The notes: generated by a model from the sequence alone, not told the origin. DNA of 64,000 nt from Oscillospiraceae bacterium (GCA_034925865.1 JAYFRN010000014.1:1-64000); one strand, 5' to 3'; positions 26,154 through 35,308 are shown, counted from the stretch's first letter. Numbers and translations: made by a program.

Positions 26154-26692
26154 AATTCTTCGTTCATTGCTTTCTTTATTTCTTCCATCGTGAACGCCGG
26201 TATCAGCTTTAATCCGTATTCAGCCAGAATGTCTGCCGCGTTCGCGTTACGCCGAATCACACACATAACCGTATCAATTACAGCTCCGAGCTTGCGAAGT
26301 TCACGCACACCGTCTATTATGGCGCCTCCGGTAGTTACCACATCCTCAATGATACATACGCGCTTTCCCGAAACATCAGTGCCTTCCGCAAGCTTGCATG
26401 TTCCATATTCCTTCGCTTTTTTGCGTACAAACGCGGCGGGAATGCCTGTTTCAAGCGACAGCGACGTTGCGATGGGAATGCCGCCCATTTCAAGCCCTGC
26501 AAGCACTTCAGTTCCTGCCGGAAGATTGTTTTTCATAATTATTGTGATTTCGGCAAGCAGAGAAGGATTCGCTTCAAATTTATATTTATCAAAATACTCA
26601 TTCGAAATCTGCCCTGAACGAAGTTTAAATTCTCCTGTTATATAAGCTGTCTCATATATTTTTTTTGCGAGTTTCGATTTCAACAAACCCAT
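26150..26692 (-). CDS. pyrE: Orotate phosphoribosyltransferase
   Basis: Protein of 180 aa of the type-I phosphoribosyltransferase family; the PRPP-binding motif VCIIEDVVTTGGAI (about 112-125), KLRSGQISNEYFDKYKF and the lysine-rich catalytic loop FVRKKAKEYGT identify it as OPRT, which converts orotate to OMP in pyrimidine synthesis. Slightly short against the usual 200-215 aa but complete. Other pyr genes are not present, so it is detached from the classical operon and instead leads a two-gene unit with a GNAT protein. Confidence 0.88.
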   Translation of the reverse strand: MGLLKSKLAKKIYETAYITGEFKLRSGQISNEYFDKYKFEANPSLLAEITIIMKNNLPAGTEVLAGLEMGGIPIATSLSLETGIPAAFVRKKAKEYGTCKLAEGTDVSGKRVCIIEDVVTTGGAIIDGVRELRKLGAVIDTVMCVIRRNANAADILAEYGLKLIPAFTMEEIKKAMNEEL

Positions 26693-26752
26693 TCCTCCAA
26701 TTTAGCGTAGATCACATAAAATTATTTAAATTATTCACCAAATCAGCTTTTT

Positions 26753-26792
26753 AGGGTTCAGGGGAACTTTTCGCGAAAAAGTCCCCCTGCGT
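26753..26792. terminator. Family-C hairpin after pheT
   Basis: GGGGAACTTTTCGCGAAAAA followed by GTCCCC is a palindromic hairpin centred on TCGCGA, 12 nt after the pheT stop. Same family as 35309, 52442 and 56604. Confidence 0.65.
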
Positions 26793-26803
26793 TTCCCTCA
26801 TAT

Positions 26804-29212
26804 TTATTTTCTTATTTCAGCCGACAGCTTTTCTTCTGCCGCGCGGATCACGCGGGCGGTAATTTTGTCGGCATCCTCGTCGGTCATCGTTTTTGCGGAG
26901 TCGCGGAGCGAAAGCGAGAATGCGACGCTCTTCTTGCCCTCGCCGAGCTGTTTTCCGGAATAAACATCGAACAGTTTCACATTTTCAAGCTTTGCTCCGG
27001 CCGCGTCGATTATCACGCGCTCGATCTGTCCGATTTCAATAGAAACATCGACGACAAAAGCAAGATCGCGTTCGACAGACGGGAATTTAGGCAGCGGCTT
27101 GTATTCGATTTTATCGTATTTTTCGGAATAAAGCGCTTCGGCATCGATAAAGGCGATATAGCACGGCTTGTCTATGCCGAAATTATCGCGCACATCGGGA
27201 TGAACTTCACCCAGCGTCATAAGCGTCTTGCCGTTTTTGACAACGGCGGCGCAGCGCCCGGGATGGAAGAACGCGTCATTTGCTCTGACAAACGAGAATG
27301 AATTTTCAGCTGTATGCTCTCCGGTCTCGACCGTTTTTAAAGCGAGTGAAGCGCAATAGCCCTTCAGCTTGTAAAAATCGCCGGAACCGTAGAAGCCGAT
27401 GACAAGCTGCAGCTTTTCTTCGGGCTGAATATCTGCGGAAGCTCCGGGTATATAAATTCTCGCGGCTTCATAGAGCGAGGCGGACGCGTTGCGGTAGCTT
27501 TGGTTATGTGCCATAACCTCGAGCATGGAGCCCACGGCGGTTGTGCGCATGACGCTCGTGTCCTCTCCGAGCGGATTTATAATTTTAACGCTGTTTCTTC
27601 GCGGATCATTCTCCGGAAGAGTGAGAAGATCATATTGCTTCGGACTGATGAACGAATAGGTCTGGACTTCGAAAAGCCCCATCGAAACACAGAGTGAATG
27701 AAGCCTGCGGACAAATTTCTGTTTTTCGGAATATCCTCCGACGCACGCGGAGCCTTTGAAGGCGGTGGCCTCTATTTTGTCATAGCCGTACATGCGCGCG
27801 ATCTCTTCCGCGATGTCGGCAAATTCGAGCACGTCTGAGCGGTATGAAGGCGGGATGATCATGCCGCCGTCGAATTTAAATTCAAGCTTTTCGAGAATCC
27901 GGCGCATATCCGCGGCGGAAACGTCGATGCCGATAAAGCGGTTTATACGTTCCGGCTCGAATTTTATCCTGCGCACATCATGTCCTTCGGACGGATAAAC
28001 GTCAATATAATCGTCGGTCACATCTCCGGCGCCTAAAAGCTCAACAAGCGAGCAAGCGCGTTCAAGCGCGTCAAGCGGCGTCTTTTCGTCAAGTCCCTTT
28101 TCAAAGCGAGAGGAGCTTTCGGTGCGGATGCCGAGCTTGCGCGCGGTGAGCCTTATGGATGTGCCGTCGAACAGGGCGCTTTCGAAAACGACGGTTTTTG
28201 TGTCGCCGGATATCTCGCTGTTCTGACCGCCCATTATCCCGGCAACTCCAACCGGCTTTTTGCCGTCGCATATCATCAGCATCGACTTATCGAGCTTGTG
28301 CTCAGCTCCGTCAAGAGTCGTTATTGACTCGCCTTCCTCTGCGCGGCGCACGATAATCCTGTTGTCTTCAAGTGTGCGGAGATCAAACGCGTGCATCGGC
28401 TGTCCGTATTCAAGCATAACGTAATTCGTGATATCCACTATATTGTTTATAGGACGGACGCCCATCATGCGCAGACGCGCGCGCAGCCACAGCGGTGATG
28501 GTGCGATTTTTACGTTTTTAACCGCTCTTGCCGTATATCTGGGACAGAGCGCGCTGTCCTTGACTTCGACGGAAACAAGCTCTGATATGGCACCCGCGCC
28601 GCCTTTTACGCTGATATCCGGAAGGTGAAGCGGAACGGAAAAGGTCGCGGCGGTCTCTCTGGCAAGCCCGATAACGGAAAGGCAGTCCGGACGGTTCGGA
28701 GTGATCTCAAATTCGACGACTGTGTCGCGCATTTTAAGCACGTCGCGGATATCGTCTCCCGGACGGCAATCCTCCCTGAGGATTAAAATTCCATGCTCGT
28801 CGGCGTAAGGAACGTCGTGCAGCGTCAGCCCCAGCTCTTCATATGAGCAGAACATACCTTCCGAAAGGACGCCGCGAAGCTTTCCTGCCTTGATCTTTGT
28901 TCCGTCCGCAAGCGTGGATTTATCCTTTGCGACGACAGTGAGATCGTCCTTTTTCATGTTGGTCGCGGCCGTAACTATCTGAAGCGGACGGTCAAGCCCG
29001 GCGTCGACCGAGCAGATCGAAAGCCTGTCGGCATCCGGATGCTTTTCAACAGACAGAATCCTGCACACCGCCACGTTTTCAATCTCGTCGCCCTTTATTT
29101 CATAGCCTTCTACCTTGCTTCCGCTCATCGTCATGGCATCGCAATATGCCTTTATATTTCCGGCCTTTGAATAATCCGTATAATCCGAAAGCCAGTTCAT
29201 TGATAATTTCAT
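26804..29212 (-). CDS. pheT: Phenylalanyl-tRNA synthetase beta subunit
   Basis: Full-length 802-aa beta subunit of the alpha2-beta2 enzyme. Domain order: N-terminal MKLSMNWLSDYTDY, the EMAP-type tRNA-binding fold (about 40-150), B3/B4 editing domain (about 205-390 with RFEKGLD), B5 domain (RRIKFEPERINRFIG), catalytic-like core (TYSFISPKQYD) and C-terminal FDX-ACB anticodon-binding domain (FPSVERDLAFVVD). Follows pheS by 29 nt in the same T-box-controlled operon. Confidence 0.97.
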   Translation of the reverse strand: MKLSMNWLSDYTDYSKAGNIKAYCDAMTMSGSKVEGYEIKGDEIENVAVCRILSVEKHPDADRLSICSVDAGLDRPLQIVTAATNMKKDDLTVVAKDKSTLADGTKIKAGKLRGVLSEGMFCSYEELGLTLHDVPYADEHGILILREDCRPGDDIRDVLKMRDTVVEFEITPNRPDCLSVIGLARETAATFSVPLHLPDISVKGGAGAISELVSVEVKDSALCPRYTARAVKNVKIAPSPLWLRARLRMMGVRPINNIVDITNYVMLEYGQPMHAFDLRTLEDNRIIVRRAEEGESITTLDGAEHKLDKSMLMICDGKKPVGVAGIMGGQNSEISGDTKTVVFESALFDGTSIRLTARKLGIRTESSSRFEKGLDEKTPLDALERACSLVELLGAGDVTDDYIDVYPSEGHDVRRIKFEPERINRFIGIDVSAADMRRILEKLEFKFDGGMIIPPSYRSDVLEFADIAEEIARMYGYDKIEATAFKGSACVGGYSEKQKFVRRLHSLCVSMGLFEVQTYSFISPKQYDLLTLPENDPRRNSVKIINPLGEDTSVMRTTAVGSMLEVMAHNQSYRNASASLYEAARIYIPGASADIQPEEKLQLVIGFYGSGDFYKLKGYCASLALKTVETGEHTAENSFSFVRANDAFFHPGRCAAVVKNGKTLMTLGEVHPDVRDNFGIDKPCYIAFIDAEALYSEKYDKIEYKPLPKFPSVERDLAFVVDVSIEIGQIERVIIDAAGAKLENVKLFDVYSGKQLGEGKKSVAFSLSLRDSAKTMTDEDADKITARVIRAAEEKLSAEIRK

Positions 29213-29241
29213 ATTATTTTCTTTTCTCCTTTCTCATCAGT

Positions 29242-30270
29242 TCAGTTGAACTGCGCAAGAAAACGCAGATCGTTTTCATAGAGAAGACGCATATCTGAAA
29301 CGGCGAATTTTCGCATGACAATTCGCTCGATGCCCATTCCAAAAGCGAAGCCGGTATAGATCTCAGGATCTATATCACACCGGCGCAAAACATTAGGGTG
29401 AACCATTCCGGCGCCGAGTATTTCTATCCAGCCTTCATTTTTACACAGTCTGCAGCCGGCGCCGCCGCATACGAAGCAGGAGACGTCGACCTCCGCGCTC
29501 GGCTCTGTAAACGGAAAGTGGTGCGGGCGCAGGCGCGTTTTCGTCTCCGGTCCGAACATTTTCTTCGCGAAGAGATCGAGCGTGCCCTTAAGGTCGCCCA
29601 TTGTGATTCCCCTGTCGACCACAAGCCCCTCGACCTGATGGAACATGGGAGAATGCGTGGCGTCGACCGCGTCGGAGCGGTATACGCGTCCGGGAGAGAT
29701 TATGCGTATCGGAGGACGCTTTTTTTCCATGGTGCGAATCTGTACGGGAGAGGTCTGCGTGCGCAGAAGGATATCCGGTGTGACATAAAACGTATCGGTC
29801 ATATCACGCGCCGGATGGTTGTCCGGCGTATTGAGCGCGGTGAAATTGTAATATTCGCGTTCGATCTCAGGGCCTTCGGCAATTTCGAAGCCCATTCCGA
29901 CGAAAATTTCCTCGATCTTTTCCTGCACGACGGAGACAGGATGACGTCCGCCGAATGGGATCTCCGTTTCCGGCGCGGTTATGTCGATCCGTTCGGATTC
30001 GAGCTTAGCACGGCGGGCGCAAGACTTCATAAGAGCGCTTTTTTCTTCGATTTTTTCCTCTATCTCGGTACGGATTTTATTCGCGAGCTGTCCGATGACC
30101 GGACGCTCCTCAGCTGAAAGCGAACCCATAGAGCGAAGAATCGCGGTAAGCTCACCTTTTTTTCCGAGATATTTGATTCTCAGCGCTTCGAGCTTTTCCG
30201 GCGTATTGACATCGGTGCCTTCAAGCTCTTTAACGAGCGAATCCCTTATGTTTGCAAGCATTGTTTTCAT
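29242..30270 (-). CDS. pheS: Phenylalanyl-tRNA synthetase alpha subunit
   Basis: I start it at the ATG at 30270 (MKTMLANIRDSL), with AAAGGA upstream, giving 342 aa, the normal length; the open frame upstream runs through the T-box terminator. N-terminal coiled coil (about 1-95), then the class II core with motif 2 region FHQVEGLVVDRGITMGDLKG and motif 3 GFAFGMGIERIVM. A cluster CFVCGGAGCRLC before the last part is usual for clostridial PheS. Charges tRNA-Phe together with PheT. Confidence 0.96.
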   Translation of the reverse strand: MKTMLANIRDSLVKELEGTDVNTPEKLEALRIKYLGKKGELTAILRSMGSLSAEERPVIGQLANKIRTEIEEKIEEKSALMKSCARRAKLESERIDITAPETEIPFGGRHPVSVVQEKIEEIFVGMGFEIAEGPEIEREYYNFTALNTPDNHPARDMTDTFYVTPDILLRTQTSPVQIRTMEKKRPPIRIISPGRVYRSDAVDATHSPMFHQVEGLVVDRGITMGDLKGTLDLFAKKMFGPETKTRLRPHHFPFTEPSAEVDVSCFVCGGAGCRLCKNEGWIEILGAGMVHPNVLRRCDIDPEIYTGFAFGMGIERIVMRKFAVSDMRLLYENDLRFLAQFN

Positions 30271-30299
30271 GGGATTGTATTTCCTTTCATATATACATA

Positions 30300-30535
30300 A
30301 ATAAACGCCCCCGCGCAAAATTGCGCAGGGGCGGAAAAACCGCGGTACCACCCTGATTTATAGCTTGTGTCAAAGGGCAAAAACCCTTTTGTCATGTAAC
30401 GGTGACCCCGTGCGAGCCTTACAGCCCGCCCGCTCCAAAGCGAAACGCACGACCGACGCGTCAACGGCTTTTTTCAGCGGATAAAGCCTCTCTGCGGATG
30501 ACATATATGCCGGCGGCAATCTTTTTCAACACGTT
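30300..30535 (-). ncRNA. T-box leader of pheST
   Basis: On the minus strand the T-box sequence GGGTGGTACCGCGG (30340-30353) is followed by a strong GC-rich terminator (30306-30333) and T-run, all within the transcribed leader between the promoter at 30542-30570 and pheS. A TTC triplet (Phe codon) in GCGTTTCGC before GGAGCG is a plausible specifier, consistent with sensing uncharged tRNA-Phe; the stem I fold was not modelled. Confidence 0.88.
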
Positions 30536-30541
30536 TATGTC

Positions 30542-30570
30542 AGTATACTTCATTTTGTTTAAAATGTCAA
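30542..30570 (-). promoter_or_regulatory. Sigma-A promoter of the pheST T-box leader
   Basis: On the minus strand TTGACA, a 17-nt spacer and TATACT, directly upstream of the T-box leader. Confidence 0.85.
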
Positions 30571-30711
30571 TAGGTGTAAACCGAAAAAATGACAATCCGA
30601 CGTTTTTTCCTGTCCTGACTGAAACTTCTATGAAAATAACTATTGTTTTCCGATTGCGTATTTATATAATTTTTATTATAATCTTAATAAGGATATTTTT
30701 GCCCGCGGTCG

Positions 30712-30800
30712 TATAATAGATAAAGGGAAGCGGAAGTTTTAAGCTGCGGGCTTTTATGTGTGAGAGTCCCGGGAACGCCTTCCCCGACCCGGCGCGCACG
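30712..30800 (+). promoter_or_regulatory. Promoter -10 and GC-rich structured leader of the sigma-factor gene
   Basis: TATAAT at 30712-30717 is followed by a leader in which GGGAAGCG (30724 on) can pair with CGCCTTCCC about 50 nt later, enclosing smaller hairpins, before GGAGGAATAAAAC and the ATG. The -35 is weak, so control by another factor or the ECF sigma itself is possible. No known riboswitch class recognised. Confidence 0.4.
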
Positions 30801-30812
30801 GAGGAATAAAAC

Positions 30813-31370
30813 ATGGACAACGGCGCAAGTAGCTACCGCCGTTTCCTTGACGGCGACGAAAGCGCGTTTGACGAAATACTTGATTTATACCGAGACAATC
30901 TGACCTTTTTCATCAACCGTTATGTACGTAACATTACGGTCGCGGAGGATCTTGCGATCGACTCGTTCGTAGAACTGATAGTACATAAAAACCGATACAA
31001 TTTCACATCCTCGCTTAAAACATATCTTTTCACGATAGGCCGCAACCGGGCGCTCGATTATCTGAAGCATATCCGCAGAATAAAGACAGTCCCGCTTGAC
31101 GATGCAGATACCTCGGAATACGAGCGGGAATATGCCTCGCTTGAGGAGTCCGTTATTGCGGAGGAACGCAAAAGGATCGTGAACAAAGCGCTTGAAACGC
31201 TGCCTTGTGAAATGAAAACGGCGGTGTATCTCGTGTATTTCGAAGGTATGTCATACGATCAGACCGCCGCGGTCATGAAAAAGAACAGGAAACAAGTTGA
31301 CAATCTGCTGTATCGCGCCAAAAATGCGCTCCGTTCCGTTATGGGAAAGGAGGGTGAGCTTCTGCTATGA
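30813..31370 (+). CDS. ECF-type RNA polymerase sigma factor
   Basis: Protein of 185 aa with sigma-70 region 2 (FDEILDLYRDNLTFFINRYV, then AEDLAIDSFVELI and YLFTIGRNRALDYL) and region 4 (ALETLPCEMKTAVYLVYFEG, then MSYDQTAAVMKKNRKQVDNLLYRAKNALR), separated by an acidic linker (about 95-125). No region 1 or 3, as usual for ECF sigmas. It overlaps the following membrane protein by 4 nt (ATGA), the common sigma/anti-sigma arrangement, so its activity is probably held by that protein. GGAGGAA precedes the ATG. The regulon cannot be deduced. Confidence 0.88.
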   Translation: MDNGASSYRRFLDGDESAFDEILDLYRDNLTFFINRYVRNITVAEDLAIDSFVELIVHKNRYNFTSSLKTYLFTIGRNRALDYLKHIRRIKTVPLDDADTSEYEREYASLEESVIAEERKRIVNKALETLPCEMKTAVYLVYFEGMSYDQTAAVMKKNRKQVDNLLYRAKNALRSVMGKEGELLL

Positions 31371-31939
31371 GAAAATCAAAAGAAGAATTCAAAGCGGAGA
31401 TCATGCGCCGCCGCATAGAAACAGAAAAGCATGAAAAGAAAATCAAAGCCGCAAAACGCGCGCTTTTCGTGTATGTGCCTGCCGCCGCCTGCTTCGCCGC
31501 GGTTTTTATCGCCGCGTCCGTATGGCTTTCGGCTATGCTTAAAAACAAGGAAGGCGACGATCCCCAGATCCTCATAATACCCGAAATAAGCGAATTTACG
31601 GGAGTTGATAAAGCTCCGAAAATCGTGTCTGTTGTGGTTTCGTCCGGTGTTGACTCACAGGAAAGCGCGCGGCTCATTGACGATCCCGTCGAAATTGAAA
31701 AGCTCATGGCATTCCTGGAAGAGCTCTCCGTTTCCCCGGAAGAATGCATGATAGAAGCCGCTCCTGTCGTCCGCACGAGTATCACGGCAAACAGCAGCAA
31801 AGGCGTCTGGCGCACATACGTAATATATGAGCTTTTGCGTTCGGAATACCTCAGCATTGACGGCGCCGGATTACAGAAAATAAGCGATAACGACGCTTTA
31901 GAGCTTGAGGCGTTGCTAAACGGAATGGATACCAAGTAA
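31367..31939 (+). CDS. Membrane anti-sigma-like protein
   Basis: Protein of 190 aa: a basic, helical cytoplasmic N-terminus (about 1-33, KSKEEFKAEIMRRRIETEKH), one transmembrane helix (about 34-58) and an extracytoplasmic domain of about 130 residues with no recognised fold. No zinc-finger HxxxCxxC is present. Its 4-nt overlap with the ECF sigma gene and topology make it the likely anti-sigma factor, with the outer domain as sensor. Ends before a family-A repeat. Confidence 0.7.
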   Translation: MRKSKEEFKAEIMRRRIETEKHEKKIKAAKRALFVYVPAAACFAAVFIAASVWLSAMLKNKEGDDPQILIIPEISEFTGVDKAPKIVSVVVSSGVDSQESARLIDDPVEIEKLMAFLEELSVSPEECMIEAAPVVRTSITANSSKGVWRTYVIYELLRSEYLSIDGAGLQKISDNDALELEALLNGMDTK

Positions 31940-32004
31940 ATAGTGATTATATCAGAGAACTGACAAGCAAGCAGATCCATTTCCTAAAAAATTCAAAGCC
32001 ATCC

Positions 32005-32104
32005 TTATTAAAACGGCAATAAGATAATTTTTGCTTTATAAGAGAAAAATCCATATACCAAAACATTTTCTCTCCAAGCGGCAATTATTTTTGCCGGGTT
32101 AATA
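32005..32104 (+). repeat. Family-A palindromic element
   Basis: Left arm TTATTAAAACGGCAATAAG, inner stem AGAGAAAAATCC/TTTTCTCTCC, right arm TTTTTGCCGGGTTAATAA; about 100 bp, ending 25 nt before the serpin gene and directly abutting its ribosome binding site. Confidence 0.72.
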
Positions 32105-32128
32105 AATAAAGAAAGGTAAGGTATTAAA

Positions 32129-33397
32129 ATGACAGCAATCACAAATCGCAAAAGGATCCTCACCTCGGCAATGTGCGCGATCTTGCTCTTTTCCGCAACG
32201 CTCGGTTTTTCCGGGTGTGCGGTAAGCGCCAAAGCAGCCGACCTCATGGAAGGGATCGTACCGGACAGCGTTACAGGAAAGCCCGCCGACGACGCATTTA
32301 TCTCCTCCTCGGCAGATTTTGCCATCAAGCTGTTTAAGCAAACGGCGGCGGCCGATAAAAGCTCAATGATATCTCCGCTTTCGGTCATGCTTGCGCTCGC
32401 AATGACCGCGAACGGCGCTTCCGCTCAGACTAAAGCCGAGATGGAAGCCACGCTCAGCGGCGTTTCGCTCGGAGACCTGAACAAATACCTTTATTCATAT
32501 GTAAATTCGCTTCCCTCCGAAGAAAAATACCGTCTCAATATAGCAAATTCCATATGGTTCCGCGACAACCAAAGCATGATTAATGTCGAAAAGGACTTTT
32601 TACAGACAAACGCCGATTATTACGGCGCGTCCGCATATAAATCGCCTTTCAATAATCAGACTGTCGATGATATAAACGCGTGGGTAAAACGCAATACCGC
32701 GGAAATGATCGACAGTATAATTGATTCCATAAACGCGGACTCGGTCATGTATCTGATCAATGCGCTCGCCTTTGAAGCTGAATGGGATAAGGTTTATACG
32801 AAGGAGGATATCTCGGATGGTTCCTTCACCGCTTTCGACGGCACAAAGCGTTCCGTTAAGATGATGTACTCCGAAGAAAGCAAATATATCGAGACAAGCT
32901 CCGCGACCGGCTTTATCAAGAATTATAAGGACGGAAAATACAGCTTCGTCGCGCTTCTGCCAAATGAGGGCATAAATATAAGCGATTATATTTCCTCGCT
33001 TTCCGGTACCGATTTCCTCTCTGCGGTTAAAAACGCCAAAGACGAAAACGTCCTCGCCCATATGCCGAAATTCAGCTTTGATTATACGGTCGAAATGAAC
33101 GAAGCTCTCAAAGCTCTCGGAATAAAGGACGCCTTTGACGGCGGCAAAGCCGATTTTTCAAAGCTCGGAAGCTCTCAGGCGGGAAATATTTTCATCGGTA
33201 ATGTGCTTCATAAGACTTTCATTTCAGTCGACGAGCTCGGCACAAAGGCCGGAGCGGTAACAAAGGTCGAAATGTCAGTTGAATGTGCGCCTATGGGACA
33301 TGAAATCTCTCTTGACCGATCCTTTGTTTACGCCATTGTGGACAACACGACAGGCCTTCCGCTCTTTATCGGCGCCGTGCTTGATATAGCAGATTAA
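32129..33397 (+). CDS. Lipoprotein serpin (serine protease inhibitor)
   Basis: Protein of 422 aa: lipoprotein signal with lipobox GFSGC (Cys about 30), then a full serpin fold, including SPLSVMLALAMTANGA, NIANSIWF, INALAFEAEWDK, a reactive-loop region ISVDELGTKAGAVTK and the closing FVYAIVDNTTGLPLFIG. The hinge (GTKAGAV) has small residues as needed for loop insertion, so it is probably inhibitory. Canonical counting places P1-P1' near Glu-Cys in SVECAP, but loop length may shift this. Surface-anchored, it could protect against host or bacterial proteases. Monocistronic, with a good terminator. AGAAAGGTAAGG region gives the ribosome binding site. Confidence 0.9.
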   Translation: MTAITNRKRILTSAMCAILLFSATLGFSGCAVSAKAADLMEGIVPDSVTGKPADDAFISSSADFAIKLFKQTAAADKSSMISPLSVMLALAMTANGASAQTKAEMEATLSGVSLGDLNKYLYSYVNSLPSEEKYRLNIANSIWFRDNQSMINVEKDFLQTNADYYGASAYKSPFNNQTVDDINAWVKRNTAEMIDSIIDSINADSVMYLINALAFEAEWDKVYTKEDISDGSFTAFDGTKRSVKMMYSEESKYIETSSATGFIKNYKDGKYSFVALLPNEGINISDYISSLSGTDFLSAVKNAKDENVLAHMPKFSFDYTVEMNEALKALGIKDAFDGGKADFSKLGSSQAGNIFIGNVLHKTFISVDELGTKAGAVTKVEMSVECAPMGHEISLDRSFVYAIVDNTTGLPLFIGAVLDIAD

Positions 33398-33445
33398 GTT
33401 TGCGGCAGGCTCAAAGCGGTTTTGCTCTGAAAAAATAAAAAATTG

Positions 33446-33476
33446 CCGGAACAGGTTATAATTTAACCTGTTCCGG
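33446..33476 (+). terminator. Terminator of the serpin gene
   Basis: CCGGAACAGGTTA and TAACCTGTTCCGG form a perfect 13-bp stem with a 5-nt loop about 50 nt after the stop. Confidence 0.8.
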
Positions 33477-33547
33477 TGCGGCTTGCTAAAAAGTACGATT
33501 GCTTGTTAATTACGAAATTAATAATAATCTCACAAGCAATAAAAAAT

Positions 33548-33572
33548 GTCGCTCTAGCAAGCGACTTTTTTT
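33548..33572. terminator. Hairpin terminator next to tRNA-Val
   Basis: GTCGCT and AGCGAC enclose a short loop and are followed by seven T on the plus strand (A-rich on the other side). It lies just beyond the 3' end of the minus-strand tRNA-Val gene and before it on the plus strand. Confidence 0.6.
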
Positions 33573-33575
33573 ATT

Positions 33576-33652
<77 letters not shown>

Positions 33653-33692
33653 AAAAATATTAAATTTTCTTCTGAAAATCCATTTGTAATTA

Positions 33693-33776
33693 TGGTACGG
33701 GTGACAGGACTTGAACCTGCATGTATAAAACACCGGATCCTAAGTCCGGCGCGTCTGCCAATTCCGCCACACCCGC
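33693..33776 (-). tRNA. tRNA-Leu (TAG)
   Basis: On the minus strand an 84-nt class II tRNA starts GCGGGTGTGGCGGAATTGG, has anticodon arm CCGGA-CTTAGGA-TCCGG (anticodon TAG), a long variable arm, T arm GGTTCAAGTCC and encoded CCA. It lies 40 nt upstream of tRNA-Val in the same direction, so the two probably share a transcript. Confidence 0.93.
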
Positions 33777-33957
33777 ATACGGCTTACGCTCCGGTAAAAT
33801 TACCGTGCGGGCTGTATTATAACATTTTTATCGTTCTGTGTCAAGGGCTGCATATAAAGATTTATTAAAGTTTTATTAGTATTGTTGAACCTGCAATTTA
33901 AAACAGCAGAATATCAATATATGAATTAGGTGATACGTTTATTAATACTATTTCATA

Positions 33958-33986
33958 TTGACATATTTACCGTTATATGTTATAAT
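33958..33986 (+). promoter_or_regulatory. Perfect sigma-A promoter before hemolysin III gene
   Basis: TTGACA, a 17-nt spacer and TATAAT, ending 44 nt before the start codon at 34031. Confidence 0.85.
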
Positions 33987-34030
33987 CGAATCATACTGAT
34001 TAAATCAAAACAGAAACGGTAAATTAACAA

Positions 34031-34705
34031 ATGGCAAGAACAAAATTATGCGACAGAGAGCTCCCTCCTTATACGAGGGGCGAAGAAATATTCAATATGG
34101 TTTCACACATTGTGGGCGGCGGCTTTGCCGTGATCGCGCTTGTGCTATGCGTGCTTCTGCCAGCGCTCAAGTCAAATACAGCCGGAGTGCTGTGCGGCGC
34201 GGTTTTCGGAATTTCGCTTGTGACGCTTTACACGATCTCAGGTATATATCACGGTCTTAAGGGCTGTACAACCGCAAAAAAGGTCATGCAGGTCATCGAC
34301 CACTGCGCTATATTTTTACTGATAGCCGGAACCTACACGCCTATAACGCTGCTCGCCGTTGCCAAAGTATCTCCCACCGCGGCATGGATAATATTCGGAA
34401 TCGTATGGGCATGCGCGGCGCTGGGGATAACGCTGAATGCTATTGATCTTAAAAAATACCGTGTCTTTTCAATGATCACATATATCGGAATGGGCTGGTG
34501 CATTTCCGCGGCGCTGCGTCCGTTCGCGGCATCCGTAGAGCCGGGAGCCGTTTGGCTTCTCGTTGCGGGAGGTATCTCATATACCGCCGGCGCGGTGTTC
34601 TACAGTTTCGGTAAGAAGAAAAGATATATGCACAGCATATTTCATCTTTTCGTGCTTGCCGGCAGCATTCTTCATTTCTTTTCGATCGCGCTTTATATAC
34701 TCTGA
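34031..34705 (+). CDS. Hemolysin III/PAQR family membrane protein
   Basis: Seven-helix membrane protein of 224 aa. Family motifs: RGEEIFNMVSHIVGG (about 17-31), SGIYHG with the metal-site His, DHCAIFLLIAGTYTP, and near the end HSIFHLFVLAGSILHF with two more histidines. The group includes YqfA-type bacterial proteins and eukaryotic PAQR receptors; despite its name, hemolysis is not established, and a membrane-lipid role is more likely. Strong own promoter; ribosome binding site is weak (ACGG). Its stop is only 2 nt from the stop of the convergent ybaK-like gene. Confidence 0.87.
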   Translation: MARTKLCDRELPPYTRGEEIFNMVSHIVGGGFAVIALVLCVLLPALKSNTAGVLCGAVFGISLVTLYTISGIYHGLKGCTTAKKVMQVIDHCAIFLLIAGTYTPITLLAVAKVSPTAAWIIFGIVWACAALGITLNAIDLKKYRVFSMITYIGMGWCISAALRPFAASVEPGAVWLLVAGGISYTAGAVFYSFGKKKRYMHSIFHLFVLAGSILHFFSIALYIL

Positions 34706-34707
34706 TC

Positions 34708-35193
34708 CTATCCAATATTTGCGGTTATGTCGGCGGAGGCGAGGCGGACGGCACGGAACAGATTTTCCGGCGTCATTTCGACCTGATACCCGACCTTTCC
34801 CGCGCTGAATGCTATTGTTTCAAAACCGGACACCGAAGAATCGATGACGGTGACAAATTCTTTTTTCATCCCGATCGGTGAGCATCCTCCGTGAATATAT
34901 CCGGTCACAGGCAAAAGATCTTTCATTTTGATCATTTCTACCGATTTTTCACCGACCGACGCGGCTGCTTTTTTCAAGTCAAGCTCCGCGCCGGAAGGGA
35001 TCATGAATACAAAATATCTCTGCGGCTTTGATTTTCCCTCCGTTACGAGCGTTTTAAAGACGCTTTCGGGCGGCTTTCCGATGATTCCGGCAACGGCAAC
35101 GGCGTTCACGGCTAGCTCCGGCGGAAACGAATAGCTTTTATACGGTATTTTCATGCGGTCAAGAATTCGCATTACATTTGTCTTTTCTTCCAT
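34708..35193 (-). CDS. YbaK-type Cys-tRNA(Pro)/aminoacyl-tRNA deacylase
   Basis: Protein of 161 aa of the YbaK/EbsC family, which hydrolyses Cys wrongly attached to tRNA-Pro. Motifs: KPPESVFKTLVTEG (the conserved Lys in the active site region), FVFMIPSGAELDLKKAA, and GYIHGGCSPIGMKK, the G-x-x-x-G-G-x-x-P-x-G substrate loop. Normal length. Convergent with the hemolysin III gene with practically no space and no terminator between them. A second editing-type protein of a related family (ProX) is encoded at 51743. Confidence 0.88.
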   Translation of the reverse strand: MEEKTNVMRILDRMKIPYKSYSFPPELAVNAVAVAGIIGKPPESVFKTLVTEGKSKPQRYFVFMIPSGAELDLKKAAASVGEKSVEMIKMKDLLPVTGYIHGGCSPIGMKKEFVTVIDSSVSGFETIAFSAGKVGYQVEMTPENLFRAVRLASADITANIG

Positions 35194-35308
35194 GAATTTT
35201 AAAATGCCTTTCTGCTTTCAAAACGATATATTATTGACGAAAAGGGGAACCAAGCGGTTCCCTTTTATTATACACATATTTTATTGAAATGCAAAGCCTG
35301 CTTACGTC

